Positions 17,361 through 25,920 are shown, numbered from the stretch's first letter. The stretch is DNA of 64,000 nucleotides from Mesotoga infera (GCF_900157305.1 NZ_LS974202.1:1612001-1676000), one strand, 5' to 3'. Made by a program: numbers and translations. Notes: a model not told the origin generated them from the sequence alone.

Positions 17361-18431
17361 AAAGCGAGGAAGAAGGAAGTGGATAGAAGAGTCGCTAGCG
17401 GAAGAGCTTCGAGCTAATTGGAAGAAGTAATCGAATTTGATCAGTTCAAGGAAATCCCTGAGAGAGACCTGGTCTTTGACAGAGCGATAGAAGTTGGCGA
17501 TCATCCATGTAGTGAAGGCAAGCTGGACAAGCTCTACATGCTTCTGAAAACTGGTAGAGGAGAAGACCTGAGCCTTGAGACCGAAGTTCTGCTTGACTGC
17601 TTTGAAGTAGGTCTCGATGTAGTTTCTCTTCCTATAATGCTCAAGGATCTCCCAATCGGTCAGAGAAGTATCGCTTGAGAGGATGATTCTGTTCTCTTGG
17701 TCTGTGTTATGAAAGACAAGCTTGACAGTGGCATTGTTGTATTTGGGTATCTTCACAATGATAGAAGAGAGACCGCGAGTTTTGTCTCTCAATTTGGACA
17801 GATGGAGCTTGCGCCCCTGAAAGATAACATTCAGTACAGGATTGAGTCTTCCGATTACTGTGAAACCCATTTCCATAGCCTTCAGAAATATCTCCGAGCA
17901 GAGTATTCCTCCATCCATCATGAGGATAGTATCTTTGAAGGGGATTCTCTCGAGCATTCGAATGAACTGGTCTGTGAGATTCTCTTCGTCTCTCAAAGAG
18001 GAGAAGAGAGGGAAGTAGAGTTTATCTTTCACCCAGCCTATAGCGCTCAAGAGAGAGACTCCACTCACGATTCTATTCTCTATGGTTGAGTAGAAGCTCC
18101 CGAGATTCTCGATTCTCTTTCCTCTCCTCTTCATGACAGTCTCGTCCAGAATGATGTACTTGAACTCGAGAAAATTCTCCTGGAGGAATCTAGAGATGTA
18201 ATCTACTCTCGCGTATGAAAGGTCTCTTGTGGAGAGTGACTGAGAGCTCAACATTCTCGAGATGGATGACTGAGAAGAAGAACAGAAGGGGGCCAGTCTG
18301 CTGGTGTTCTTATGAGCGGACAGGAAGAGGGCACAGGAATACCCTTCAACAAACCTTCTCTGCTCTATACGTAGGAAGCGAACTGAACCGATGACATCCG
18401 AGATAATCTGTGATATATTCGTTGTGGGCAT
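17337..18431 (-). CDS. IS4-family DDE transposase
   Basis: A 364-residue transposase when started at ATG 18431, which has AAAGGATG upstream; an in-frame ATG at 18482 lies outside the native transcript. The exact IS4 signature Y-2-R-3-E-6-K occurs as YRKRNYIETYFKAVK near residue 290. The first two acidic residues are likely those in IILDETVMKRRGK and ILMMDGG, completing a DDE triad. No frameshift or stop is present. It catalyses cut-and-paste transposition of the element. A 14-bp inverted repeat overlaps its start codon. Confidence 0.92.
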   Translation of the reverse strand: MPTTNISQIISDVIGSVRFLRIEQRRFVEGYSCALFLSAHKNTSRLAPFCSSSQSSISRMLSSQSLSTRDLSYARVDYISRFLQENFLEFKYIILDETVMKRRGKRIENLGSFYSTIENRIVSGVSLLSAIGWVKDKLYFPLFSSLRDEENLTDQFIRMLERIPFKDTILMMDGGILCSEIFLKAMEMGFTVIGRLNPVLNVIFQGRKLHLSKLRDKTRGLSSIIVKIPKYNNATVKLVFHNTDQENRIILSSDTSLTDWEILEHYRKRNYIETYFKAVKQNFGLKAQVFSSTSFQKHVELVQLAFTTWMIANFYRSVKDQVSLRDFLELIKFDYFFQLARSSSASDSSIHFLLPRFVNSKCIS

Positions 18432-18485
18432 GAAATCATCCTTTCGTAAGGTTTCGTCACCACGAATATACGATGATTTCATGCC
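18427..18485 (-). promoter_or_regulatory. Inverted repeats able to mask the transposase start
   Basis: GATGATTTCATGCC at 18440-18427 (minus strand) contains the transposase ATG and is perfectly complementary to GGCATGAAATCATC at 18485-18472. A second 8-bp pair, ATATTCGT (18469-18462) with ACGAATAT (18422-18415), interleaves with it, pseudoknot-fashion. The upstream arm of the 14-bp pair lies between the -35 and -10 of the internal promoter, so only transcripts entering from outside would contain both arms. Confidence 0.65.
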
Positions 18486-18493
18486 TTTTTCAA
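18465..18493 (-). promoter_or_regulatory. Internal promoter of the transposase
   Basis: Minus strand TTGAAA (18493-18488), a 17-base spacer and TATATT (18470-18465). Predicted transcription start near 18458, giving a leader of about 27 bases before ATG 18431. Confidence 0.65.
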
Positions 18494-18519
18494 TGACCCT
18501 GTCCTATTTCCTTCTTTTG

Positions 18520-18544
18520 GTTAAGTCAAAATGCATAAGTTGAG
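18520..18544. repeat. IS right terminal inverted repeat
   Basis: Ends TGCATAAGTTGAG at 18544 and is followed directly by the second ACCGA target copy. Complement matches the left end at 22 of 25 positions. Confidence 0.9.
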
Positions 18545-18549
18545 ACCGA
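18545..18549. repeat. Target-site duplication, right copy (ACCGA)
   Basis: Same five bases as 17331-17335, immediately outside the right terminal repeat. Confidence 0.85.
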
Positions 18550-18595
18550 CAGCCAGTTCAAGCTATCTTCATATGAAGATTTTGTGTGGAGCGAT

Positions 18596-18620
18596 AAAAA
18601 AGAGTCCCCGTAGGGACTCT
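18596..18620 (-). terminator. Rho-independent terminator
   Basis: AGAGTCCC and GGGACTCT form an 8-bp stem with loop CGTA. Read on the minus strand it is followed by TTTTTT, 20 bases after the stop of the exported DxNxDG protein gene. Confidence 0.8.
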
Positions 18621-18640
18621 CCGTCTATTCAGTGGCGGGA

Positions 18641-19012
18641 TTACTTTCTACCGAACGCTTTGCCTCTACCCATACCATTTCTGGTACCAAGAAGATCGCA
18701 TATCCCGTCGCCGTTCTCATCAACGAAATTCTCTTGGCCAGCCAATCCGGTTCCTCTGTTTGCAGCTCTGTTACCTTTGAAACCTCCACTAATTCTTCCG
18801 GCAGCCCATCTCTTACCTGTTCCATCCTGCGGTTGGGGTCTCAGTGCGTATGAGTCGCAAATTCCGTCGCCGTTTTCGTCAACGAATGCTTCGCATCGAC
18901 CTGAGCCGACCTGAGCCTGCTTGATGCCCTGAGCTCTAAATCCCAGTCCTGCTGCCGTTGCGATCGCTCCCACCATAAGTATGGCTATAGTGATAATCAG
19001 TATCTTTTTCAT
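18641..19012 (-). CDS. Small exported protein with two DENGDGICD repeats
   Basis: A 123-residue protein with signal peptide (MKKILIITIAILMVGAIATA). Two copies of FVDENGDGICD occur, one at about residues 43-53 and one at 96-106. They are separated by a glycine-, arginine- and asparagine-rich linker. D-x-N-x-D-G-x-x-D loops of this kind bind calcium in EF-hand, dockerin and thrombospondin type 3 proteins; each copy also has a cysteine before the last aspartate. I know of no assigned function. The gene is monocistronic, with a terminator directly after it and the IS element beyond. Confidence 0.65.
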   Translation of the reverse strand: MKKILIITIAILMVGAIATAAGLGFRAQGIKQAQVGSGRCEAFVDENGDGICDSYALRPQPQDGTGKRWAAGRISGGFKGNRAANRGTGLAGQENFVDENGDGICDLLGTRNGMGRGKAFGRK

Positions 19013-19223
19013 CTTTCACACCTCCACGTGAATTTTTCTCACATCCCAAGTCTATGACCATATCCTTAGAGTTTTCTTAGAGTTAGAGGTAAATAATCGC
19101 GTTTTTTCGAAATCTCCCACCCAAGACTGCCCGTTCCGGCTGTATTGTACGTTAACGGTTATTTGGATTTTTCGAGTTGAGTCTATAATATATTAAGTAT
19201 AGGAATGAAAGGGGGTAACGGCC

Positions 19224-19850
19224 TTGAAGATAATAGTGTTTGGTGGAACTGGCAGAGTTGGGAGAGTGGTCCTGGATAGGGCTCTCAGCGATAATCACAT
19301 TGTGACGATATTTGTTGGAAATATCTCCAAGCTCACCGTGAGGAGAGAAAATCTGAAAATACATGCGGGAGACGTTTTTAACAGCCAGGCCGTGAGGGAT
19401 GCAATAAGGGGTCAGGATGCCATAATAAGCGCACTCGGTCCCGATAACTCCGGAAGCGTGAACGATACGCTGGCGGTGGCGATGAAGAACATAATCAACG
19501 GCGCCAGAGAATCGGGAGTTACCAAGTTAGTCGCTATAGCCAACGCTGGCATTCTTCAACTATCACCGCGAGAACTCAGACTTGACTCGCCTAACTATCC
19601 TCAGTATCTGAAAAAGACATCGCGGGAGTACTTAGATGCTTTCGAAATACTAAAGACTTCCGAACTGGAGTGGACGGTTGTGTGTCCTCCCTTTATGTCA
19701 TTTGCCGAGGGTAACCAGAGTTACCGGGTCGCGGCTGACTTTCTTCCGGAAAACGGTGAACGTATCTCGGTTCAAGACGTGGCCGAATTTGCCTATAATC
19801 TGTTGTTCACTTCGGAGTACTCACAGAAGAGAGTTGGCATAGCTTATTAG
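19224..19850 (+). CDS. NAD(P)-binding SDR-like protein (YwnB/NmrA type)
   Basis: A 208-residue atypical short-chain dehydrogenase. The dinucleotide motif is IIVFGGTGRVGR at the N-terminus, followed by a GDVFNSQAVRDAI segment and IISALGPDNSG, and near the C-terminus ISVQDVAEFAYNLL. This pattern fits the NmrA/YwnB/BLVRB-like NAD(P)-binding group, whose members are reductases or redox sensors; substrate unknown. TTG 19224 is used with GGGGGT upstream, and TATAAT lies at 19184-19189. Nine bases separate it from the TMEM175-like gene. Confidence 0.8.
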   Translation: MKIIVFGGTGRVGRVVLDRALSDNHIVTIFVGNISKLTVRRENLKIHAGDVFNSQAVRDAIRGQDAIISALGPDNSGSVNDTLAVAMKNIINGARESGVTKLVAIANAGILQLSPRELRLDSPNYPQYLKKTSREYLDAFEILKTSELEWTVVCPPFMSFAEGNQSYRVAADFLPENGERISVQDVAEFAYNLLFTSEYSQKRVGIAY

Positions 19851-19859
19851 GAGAGGGAT

Positions 19860-20471
19860 TTGAGATTTTCCTCTTCAGACCGGCAGATCAATGTCAACAG
19901 GCTGGAGGCGTTGACAGATGGAGTCTTTTCGATAGCCATAACTCTTCTTGTGCTCACAATAAGGATTCCAGAACCGGGAGAGATAATTTCTCAAAGTGAA
20001 CTAATCAAATATATCCTCAGCCTCGACTATGAGCTGTTCAGTTATTGTATCTCCTTTTTCGTGGTTGGATCGCTCTGGATTTCGGGAAACAAACGAATGA
20101 AGTTTTTGAGGAAGACAGATGATCTTCACCTGTGGCTGAGCCTTTTGAATCTTCTTTTTATTACTCTCATTCCGTTGACCACGTCTCTGTTGAGTGATTA
20201 CGGAGATTTCGAATTTGTAGAGCTTCTCTTCCACGGGAATATTTTGATGCTGGAAATAATAGCTTTAATTGAGTGGGAGTACCTGATAAGAAATACCGAT
20301 CTCGTTCAAGAGGAGGTTCTAAGCAAGTTGGACATCAGAAACATTAGAAAGAAGAACTTCTTCTCCGTCTTCGTTCCTATACTTGGAATGGTGATAAGTA
20401 TCTTTACTTCCGCATGGAGCAATCTTGTTTATCTGCTGCTTTTTTTCAGATCTCTTATAATCCGCTATTGA
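19860..20471 (+). CDS. TMEM175-like (DUF1211) membrane protein, putative potassium channel
   Basis: A 203-residue protein with about six membrane segments. The N-terminal NRLEALTDGVFSIAITLLVL is the conserved first-helix motif of bacterial TMEM175/DUF1211 proteins, which form tetrameric potassium-selective leak channels. Start is TTG 19860 with AGGAGAGGG upstream. Same strand as, and close to, the SDR gene; the shared context does not suggest a specific physiological role. Confidence 0.8.
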   Translation: MRFSSSDRQINVNRLEALTDGVFSIAITLLVLTIRIPEPGEIISQSELIKYILSLDYELFSYCISFFVVGSLWISGNKRMKFLRKTDDLHLWLSLLNLLFITLIPLTTSLLSDYGDFEFVELLFHGNILMLEIIALIEWEYLIRNTDLVQEEVLSKLDIRNIRKKNFFSVFVPILGMVISIFTSAWSNLVYLLLFFRSLIIRY

Positions 20472-20531
20472 TTTGCTATCGAAACATTGTGCTGCTAGAA
20501 TAATATAGAATTCTTGGGAGGCGTAAATATA

Positions 20532-20879
20532 GTGCTCACTATCGTCAAGTTTATTATCTCTACTCTCACTGCAATAACGGGTCTGTACATTATTATAAGG
20601 CCCCAATCTTACGCCAGGTTGGCCGGGTTTTCTGCCGCCGGAGAGAGAGGAAGGGTTGAGATCAGAGCCATCATGGGTGGAGTTTTCCTGGGTCTAGGTC
20701 TGGCTCCTGTTATTCTTTTTAATCACCCGATAGCCTTAACGTTCGTTGGAGTGGTCTATATTTTCGTTGCCCTGACACGTCTGATATCGCTTTTTCTGGA
20801 TAGATCCTTTGAATCTTTCGGCATCGTGTTTCTACTGGTGGAAGCAGGCTTTGGATTGATAATGGTGATTCCATCCTAG
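20532..20879 (+). CDS. DUF4345-like small membrane protein
   Basis: About 115 residues with four hydrophobic segments (ITGLYIIIRPQSY, GVFLGLGLAPVILF, VGVVYIFVALTRLISLF, FGIVFLLVEAGFGL). The arrangement and the FEIRAxxGG-like VEIRAIMGGVFLG resemble DUF4345 proteins. GTG 20532 has GGGAGG 10 bases upstream; a TTG at 20514 is also in frame. Function unknown. Confidence 0.65.
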   Translation: MLTIVKFIISTLTAITGLYIIIRPQSYARLAGFSAAGERGRVEIRAIMGGVFLGLGLAPVILFNHPIALTFVGVVYIFVALTRLISLFLDRSFESFGIVFLLVEAGFGLIMVIPS

Positions 20880-20946
20880 AAACATCTCGGTCGTGATAAA
20901 AACATTACATGTTTTTTTCCACCCAGTAAGAATGGAGGTACCAAGC

Positions 20947-21660
20947 TTGAAAGAGGAAGAAATGAAACTCAGAATACTCGAAGAATGGACCGGGTACATG
21001 GGTATCGATTCGACTGCCCTGGAAAGAGAATCGGTTTTGTTAATTCCAGGAAAGAAGAGTGAGAGCGGTCGGGTTAGTGTTTTCTCTTTTGAAAACAAAA
21101 TAGTCCTGATTTTCGATCCCGCACTCGAAAGTATCGTGAGAAACTTCGAAAAGCTATCCGAATTCAGTGTTGAAAAGATCCCCGCTCTATCCGGAGGATC
21201 GCTGAGGAGGGGGCGGAAAACTTCGATAAAATATTTAAATCCCTCCAACTTTGTACCTTACGACCCGCCCGATGAATTCATTGTTCGCAGGTTAAATCTG
21301 GGCGACAGGACGGCGTTTTATAATTTCAGAAGTCATTGCACGCGCGAGGATCTGGCGGAAGGATATGTAGAGCTCAATCATGTCGCGGTTTTCGGAGCGT
21401 TTTACGAAAGAGAAATAGTCGCCGTTTCCAGCATCATCAAATGGGGGAAGATCGCCGATATTGGTATTATAACCATTCCAGACTTTAGGGAACTCGGACT
21501 TGGCAAGGCTCTGGGTTCTAAATCTAGCGAATGGGGAATTTTAAGCAAAAACCTGGTTCAATACAGACACGACGTACTGAATTACGGCTCACTTAAGGTT
21601 TCTCGTGCCCTCGGATTCAAGGAGTATATGGTTCAACAGGATTTTTATCTGGTGCGTTGA
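20947..21660 (+). CDS. GNAT-family N-acetyltransferase
   Basis: About 237 residues. The C-terminal half is a GNAT domain: IITIPDFRELGLGKALGSK is the acetyl-CoA binding motif A, followed by QYRHDVLNYGSLKVSRALGFKEY. The N-terminal 110 residues are an extra domain I do not recognise. TTG 20947 is favoured by GGAGG 8 bases upstream; GTG 20893, ATG 20932 and ATG 20962 are in-frame alternatives. Substrate unknown. Convergent with the methyltransferase-like gene, 15 bases apart. Confidence 0.75.
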   Translation: MKEEEMKLRILEEWTGYMGIDSTALERESVLLIPGKKSESGRVSVFSFENKIVLIFDPALESIVRNFEKLSEFSVEKIPALSGGSLRRGRKTSIKYLNPSNFVPYDPPDEFIVRRLNLGDRTAFYNFRSHCTREDLAEGYVELNHVAVFGAFYEREIVAVSSIIKWGKIADIGIITIPDFRELGLGKALGSKSSEWGILSKNLVQYRHDVLNYGSLKVSRALGFKEYMVQQDFYLVR

Positions 21661-21675
21661 ACCCGAGGGAATGTA

Positions 21676-22290
21676 TCACTTTCTCACGATTGAATAGACT
21701 ACCGAATCGATAACTTCCTCTCTGAAAACGGACAATCCGGCATTTTTGAGCCACTGATCGTACCAGCTTTTTAGCGGTCTGAAAATGTACTCACCATCTT
21801 CCAGGTTTTCTCCAATCACCACGGGAAAACCGTCGCCTTTGAGGTCCGAGAAAACCGAACGGGCCGATTCCTCTTCGCTCAACTCGGTAATTATTAGGCC
21901 CATGCCATCGGTTTTAATGGAACGCGAGATCTTCAACAGAATTTTCGACCAGAGCTCGGGCGGAATACGTTGCAGAAGGTCTACCGCCACAAAACCTTCA
22001 AATATGCCAAGAAAGTTGAAATCGGCCATCTCTATGTTCATTATCCGGATTCCCTTCTGTTGCTGCTCCTTTCTGTTGCAGGAGACTCCCACTATTCGCA
22101 TGCCCATGTCCCGCAAAAGTGGCCAAAGACTGCAGACACCACACCCAAAATCCGCAACGATTGAGGATTCCTCAATAAATCCCACCATTCGAAGCAGATA
22201 GTCCTTGAGTTTCTCGGAACTTGCCGCACTTCGTGTGGGTCGACCTAATATATCTTTTTTATATTTTTCGAGCCATTCCCGTCTCTTCAA
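21676..22290 (-). CDS. SAM-dependent methyltransferase-like protein
   Basis: 204 residues from TTG 22290, which has GGAAGGTGAG 4 bases upstream. Motif I is VADFGCGVCSLWPLL, motif II-like NIEMADF, and AVDLLQRIPPELWSKIL matches the post-motif helix of class I methyltransferases. The open frame extends to 22380, but that part overlaps the terminator of the preceding gene and is probably untranslated. Target not predictable. Confidence 0.7.
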   Translation of the reverse strand: MKRREWLEKYKKDILGRPTRSAASSEKLKDYLLRMVGFIEESSIVADFGCGVCSLWPLLRDMGMRIVGVSCNRKEQQQKGIRIMNIEMADFNFLGIFEGFVAVDLLQRIPPELWSKILLKISRSIKTDGMGLIITELSEEESARSVFSDLKGDGFPVVIGENLEDGEYIFRPLKSWYDQWLKNAGLSVFREEVIDSVVYSIVRK

Positions 22291-22342
22291 TTGTCTCACC
22301 TTCCATGGAAATTTTATCGGAGACGCACCTATAAACAAACAA

Positions 22343-22393
22343 AAAGAACGACTCTGGTTTTTGTAATCGAAAGTGATCAAAAGAGTCGTTCTT
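22343..22393 (-). terminator. Large-loop rho-independent terminator
   Basis: AAGAACGACTCT and AGAGTCGTTCTT form a 12-bp perfect stem around a 26-base loop; on the minus strand TTTTTGTTTGTTT follows. It lies directly after the stop of the gene at 22407-23210. Confidence 0.7.
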
Positions 22394-22406
22394 ACATAAA
22401 ACCGGT

Positions 22407-23210
22407 TTACAAATTGTATTTAACTTCTACTTTCCTGCTGACTGAGCCTCCGAAACCATAAGTAACGTCTACGAAAAATTCGAAATTGCTGTCTTTGCCG
22501 GTCGTGTAATTTGTAGTTGCGAGTCCTGTTTGCCCATCCTGAAAGGGCATATCGAGGACATCCACCACTTCGCCTTGATTCATAACCCGGACCGAGGCTT
22601 TAACGATTTTCAACTGACTGTTTTGAATGAAAGAGGTTGGTATTAGATGAAAAGAGTAGAACAAATCGCTATGGTCTTGCTGCCAAGCTCTGCCTGAGAC
22701 TTCGAAGTTCTGTATACGGTAATTCTCGGGAGGTATTTGGAAACGCTCGCTCATTATTTCGTGAGATCCTTCCCTTACCAAGACCTGACCGCTGTAAATT
22801 CCAAACGGAGAAATGGATAGTTCGACAAAAGAAACTCCATCTCCCCTCTCGAGTTTCAAGGTTCTTGTAGAACCGGTTTCGTCGTTCAAAATGAGAAATA
22901 CATCGCTTCCTTCTTTATACTCGGAAAGTGTGAAAAGGGACTTCACGATCACTTCGTCGAACCCAACACTGACAGTAAAGAACTCTTTCGATTTCAATAA
23001 TCTGTACGGCTCTTCTACAAGATTGCGGAGATTGTCAACTGTGTTCTGGACACTTCCTACACGCGAATGTAGAGTGGCAAGACTTTCTTCCATCTTGCTG
23101 GACGATAAAAGAAGTTCTTTCAATGTAAGTCTGTCTTGAATGAATGAAAACACCGAAAATATTAGTATGGCGATCAAGAGGGCAAAAATGAAAATGACGC
23201 TCGATTTCAC
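22407..23210 (-). CDS. Membrane-anchored hypothetical protein with coiled-coil stalk
   Basis: A 267-residue protein. It has an N-terminal membrane anchor (about 4-25), a short heptad region (about 30-70: KMEESLATLHSRVGSVQNTV) and a C-terminal beta-rich extracytoplasmic part (about 75-267). I see no family motif. GTG 23210 has GGAGG 9 bases upstream. Terminated by the hairpin at 22343-22393. Could be a secretion or envelope assembly factor, but nothing in the sequence establishes that. Confidence 0.5.
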   Translation of the reverse strand: MKSSVIFIFALLIAILIFSVFSFIQDRLTLKELLLSSSKMEESLATLHSRVGSVQNTVDNLRNLVEEPYRLLKSKEFFTVSVGFDEVIVKSLFTLSEYKEGSDVFLILNDETGSTRTLKLERGDGVSFVELSISPFGIYSGQVLVREGSHEIMSERFQIPPENYRIQNFEVSGRAWQQDHSDLFYSFHLIPTSFIQNSQLKIVKASVRVMNQGEVVDVLDMPFQDGQTGLATTNYTTGKDSNFEFFVDVTYGFGGSVSRKVEVKYNL

Positions 23211-23327
23211 GGAATAAAACCTCCTTTTGTTTGTATGGATCTCCGCAACGGAATAATAACATGAAAATATTTATGCAACCACGATAGATGTCGCCGGAAC
23301 AAATATATAATTGATCGGGAGGTTGTG

Positions 23328-23987
23328 ATGATGATCGTAGATAACGTAAAAAGATTGAAGGCGGAAATACCCGATTATGTTACACTTGTCGCCGCAACCA
23401 AGACCAGGAGTGTTCAAGAGATTCTGGAACTAATCGATAGCGGTGTCATAGACCTTGGAGAGAACTACGTACAGGAGGCCCAGGAAAAATTCGGTTCGAT
23501 AGGCATGAAAGCCCGCTGGCACTGTATAGGTCATCTGCAGACCAATAAAGTTAAAAAGGCTGTCGAAATATTCGATATGATTCAGACCGTCGATTCCGTG
23601 AAACTGGCCACCGAGATCGATAAGAGAGCGGGAACGATCGGAAAGAAGATGCCCCTGTTGATAGAAATAAACAGTGCCAGAGAGGAGAACAAGAGTGGCG
23701 TGTATCCCGAAAAAGCCATGGAACTGATAGAGGGGATCTCTCATTTCGAAAACATCATCGTTGTCGGTCTTATGACAATGGGACCGGTAACGGATGATGT
23801 CGAAGAAATCAGACCGTATCTGAGACTCACCAGAAGGTTGTTCGAGGAGATAGGTGCCTTGGAAATTAAAAATGTGGAGATGAAATATCTTTCGATGGGA
23901 ATGTCCGATTCGTACAGGGTTGCGATAGAGGAAGGCTCGAACATGGTTAGGCTGGGAACGATCATATTCGGAGAGCGAAAACAATGA
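23328..23987 (+). CDS. PLP homeostasis protein, YggS/PLPBP family
   Basis: 219 residues. The PLP lysine is in LVAATKTRS (K25 from ATG 23328). DLGENYVQEAQEK, WHCIGHLQTNK, INSAREENKSG, GLMTMGP and LSMGMSDSYRVAIEEGSNMVRLGTIIFG (quoted in parts of the alanine-racemase-like barrel) cover the whole family. YggS proteins bind pyridoxal phosphate without known catalysis and keep PLP and amino-acid pools balanced. GGGAGG lies 5 bases before ATG 23328. It stands 58 bases upstream of the polysaccharide cassette. Confidence 0.93.
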   Translation: MMIVDNVKRLKAEIPDYVTLVAATKTRSVQEILELIDSGVIDLGENYVQEAQEKFGSIGMKARWHCIGHLQTNKVKKAVEIFDMIQTVDSVKLATEIDKRAGTIGKKMPLLIEINSAREENKSGVYPEKAMELIEGISHFENIIVVGLMTMGPVTDDVEEIRPYLRLTRRLFEEIGALEIKNVEMKYLSMGMSDSYRVAIEEGSNMVRLGTIIFGERKQ

Positions 23988-24045
23988 ACTTTGTCCCAAT
24001 TCTCCGCTCTGTATCTGTTGTGCTAGAATCTCTTCCGAGGTGAAT

Positions 24046-25920
24046 ATGTTGTTCAAGTTGAAAGCTCTAACCGGGATGAGGAGAAATGTAGCGCTTCTCT
24101 TTCTCGATTTTCTTCTCATATACCTCGCATATGTTATGGGAATGTACTTCAGGTACGGTATATTCAACCTGTACGAGCCGGAATTCTTCGTGAACGGCAT
24201 TTTTTTCAGTCTTTTCATAGTCATATCACTGGCCCTGAACGGTACCTACAAAATAGCCTGGAGTTACAGCTATTTCAGGGATTACTGGATCGTCATACGG
24301 GGAATCGCGATTGGTTTCGTAGCTGGATTTGGGATCGGAAGGTTGCTTATACTCTTCAACATAAAGCTTTTGACGGTCCCTTTCACTGTTTCAAGCATGG
24401 CCGCTATCGGTTCGGCCTTTCTTATAATCTGGTCGAGAATAATGTGGTTGAGCTTTATCAACAGGAGGCATCACGTGCTTGCAGCATCGGAAAGAGTGCT
24501 GATAGTGGGTGCCGGAGACGCCGGAACATCTCTCGCCGAAGAACTGGCCCACCATCCCGAAAACGGTGTAGTAGTAGGTTTTGTTGACGACTCCCCCAGA
24601 AAGCTCCATCGCAGAATTAGGGGAATTCAAGTTCTCGGAGATTCGACGCAGATAATGGAACTGGTCGAAGGATTCAAGATCGATAAGGTGATAGTTGCAA
24701 TACCCTCGGCCGACTCGCAGACTTTGAGGAAGATCTTCTCACACATCGATACCAAGAAAATAAAAGTACAGACTCTTCCCAGCATGACCGAAATAATAGA
24801 CGGTAAGGCCAAACTGGGCTATCTTCGGGAGATAGATATAGAAGACCTGCTCGGTAGGGAGTCCGTAAAGGTCGATCTGGCTTCACTAAAAAACTACATA
24901 GTCGGAAGAGTTGTTCTTGTGACCGGTGCTGGAGGCAGCATAGGCAGCGAGCTTTGCAAGCAGATAGCTCCATTAGGTCCAGGCAAACTGCTTCTTCTGG
25001 GCAAAGGTGAGAACAGTATATATGAAATAAAGCAGGAGATTTCAAAACAATATCCGGATATCCCTCTGAAACAGCTAATAGGAGATGTCCAGGACAAAGA
25101 CCGGATGGAGTATATCTTTAAAACCCATAGACCGTCGTTGATATTCCACGCGGCCGCTCACAAACACGTCCCGCTGATGGAAGAAAACCCCACTGAGGCC
25201 TTCCGGGTGAATTCTCTTGGCTCATTAAATATTGCCTTGATGGCTCACAGATACTCGGCCGAGGCCATGGTTATGATTTCGACTGACAAAGCGATCAACC
25301 CTTCCTCTATCATGGGCGTTTCGAAAAGGCTGGCCGAGGAGTTCGTCAGGTCGATCGCCGAAAACAGCGCTACACGCTTTGGGATAGTGAGGTTCGGTAA
25401 CGTACTCGGTAGCCGCGGCAGTGTCATACCCCTCTTCAAAAAGCAGATACAATCTGGTGGTCCGGTAACAGTTACCGATCCGAGAATGACCAGATACTTC
25501 ATGACCATACCCGAGGCCGTTTCTCTAGTTCTTCAGGCCGGTGCATACGCCACAGGAGGCGATATTTTCGTTCTGGATATGGGCGAGCCGGTCAAGATAT
25601 CGACTCTGGCGAGAGAGATGATCACACTCGCCGGTTATGTGCCAGAACAGGAGATAATGATAGAGTACACCGGAGCCAGGCCGGGGGAGAAGCTTTTCGA
25701 GGAGCTCGTCATGACCGACGAGACTTTATCGAAAACGAAACATCCTAAGATCTTCAAATTGAACGGGCATAGCGTTCTCGGTGAAAAAGAGATGGAAGAG
25801 TTGGTTTCGAAACTCGAGCTGGCAATACGTAACAGCGACTATGCAGTTCTGAACGGGATAATAGAACAATTTTTGCCCGATGCGACGGCCAGGATCAAAA
25901 CAGGGAGAGATTTTTCATGA
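24046..25920 (+). CDS. UDP-sugar 4,6-dehydratase, membrane-anchored (CapD/WbpM/PglF type)
   Basis: 624 residues. Four membrane helices at about 10-125 are followed by a first Rossmann-like domain (RVLIVGAGDAGTSLAEEL) and a catalytic extended-SDR domain from about 285 (VLVTGAGGSIGSELCKQ). The SMK-type triad of inverting and retaining 4,6-dehydratases is in MISTDKAINPSSIMGVSKR. GARPGEKLFEEL and TRYFMTIPEA are further hallmarks. It converts UDP-GlcNAc to a 4-keto-6-deoxy sugar at the inner membrane face. First gene of a cassette with a membrane protein, aminotransferase and WecA-like transferase, all overlapping or adjacent. Confidence 0.92.
   Translation: MLFKLKALTGMRRNVALLFLDFLLIYLAYVMGMYFRYGIFNLYEPEFFVNGIFFSLFIVISLALNGTYKIAWSYSYFRDYWIVIRGIAIGFVAGFGIGRLLILFNIKLLTVPFTVSSMAAIGSAFLIIWSRIMWLSFINRRHHVLAASERVLIVGAGDAGTSLAEELAHHPENGVVVGFVDDSPRKLHRRIRGIQVLGDSTQIMELVEGFKIDKVIVAIPSADSQTLRKIFSHIDTKKIKVQTLPSMTEIIDGKAKLGYLREIDIEDLLGRESVKVDLASLKNYIVGRVVLVTGAGGSIGSELCKQIAPLGPGKLLLLGKGENSIYEIKQEISKQYPDIPLKQLIGDVQDKDRMEYIFKTHRPSLIFHAAAHKHVPLMEENPTEAFRVNSLGSLNIALMAHRYSAEAMVMISTDKAINPSSIMGVSKRLAEEFVRSIAENSATRFGIVRFGNVLGSRGSVIPLFKKQIQSGGPVTVTDPRMTRYFMTIPEAVSLVLQAGAYATGGDIFVLDMGEPVKISTLAREMITLAGYVPEQEIMIEYTGARPGEKLFEELVMTDETLSKTKHPKIFKLNGHSVLGEKEMEELVSKLELAIRNSDYAVLNGIIEQFLPDATARIKTGRDFS

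Larger units (their letters stand above)
17336..18544 (-). mobile_element. Complete IS4-family-type insertion sequence, 1209 bp
   Basis: The ends are 25-bp imperfect inverted repeats, 17336-17360 and 18520-18544, identical over the outer 13 bases (CTCAACTTATGCA) with 22 of 25 matching overall. The element is flanked by the 5-bp direct repeat ACCGA. It contains one DDE transposase gene, whose stop codon lies inside the left repeat, and its own promoter near the right end. It sits between the GGDEF sensor gene and the small exported protein gene. Open transposase, good repeats and an exact target duplication indicate a recent, probably functional copy. Confidence 0.92.
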
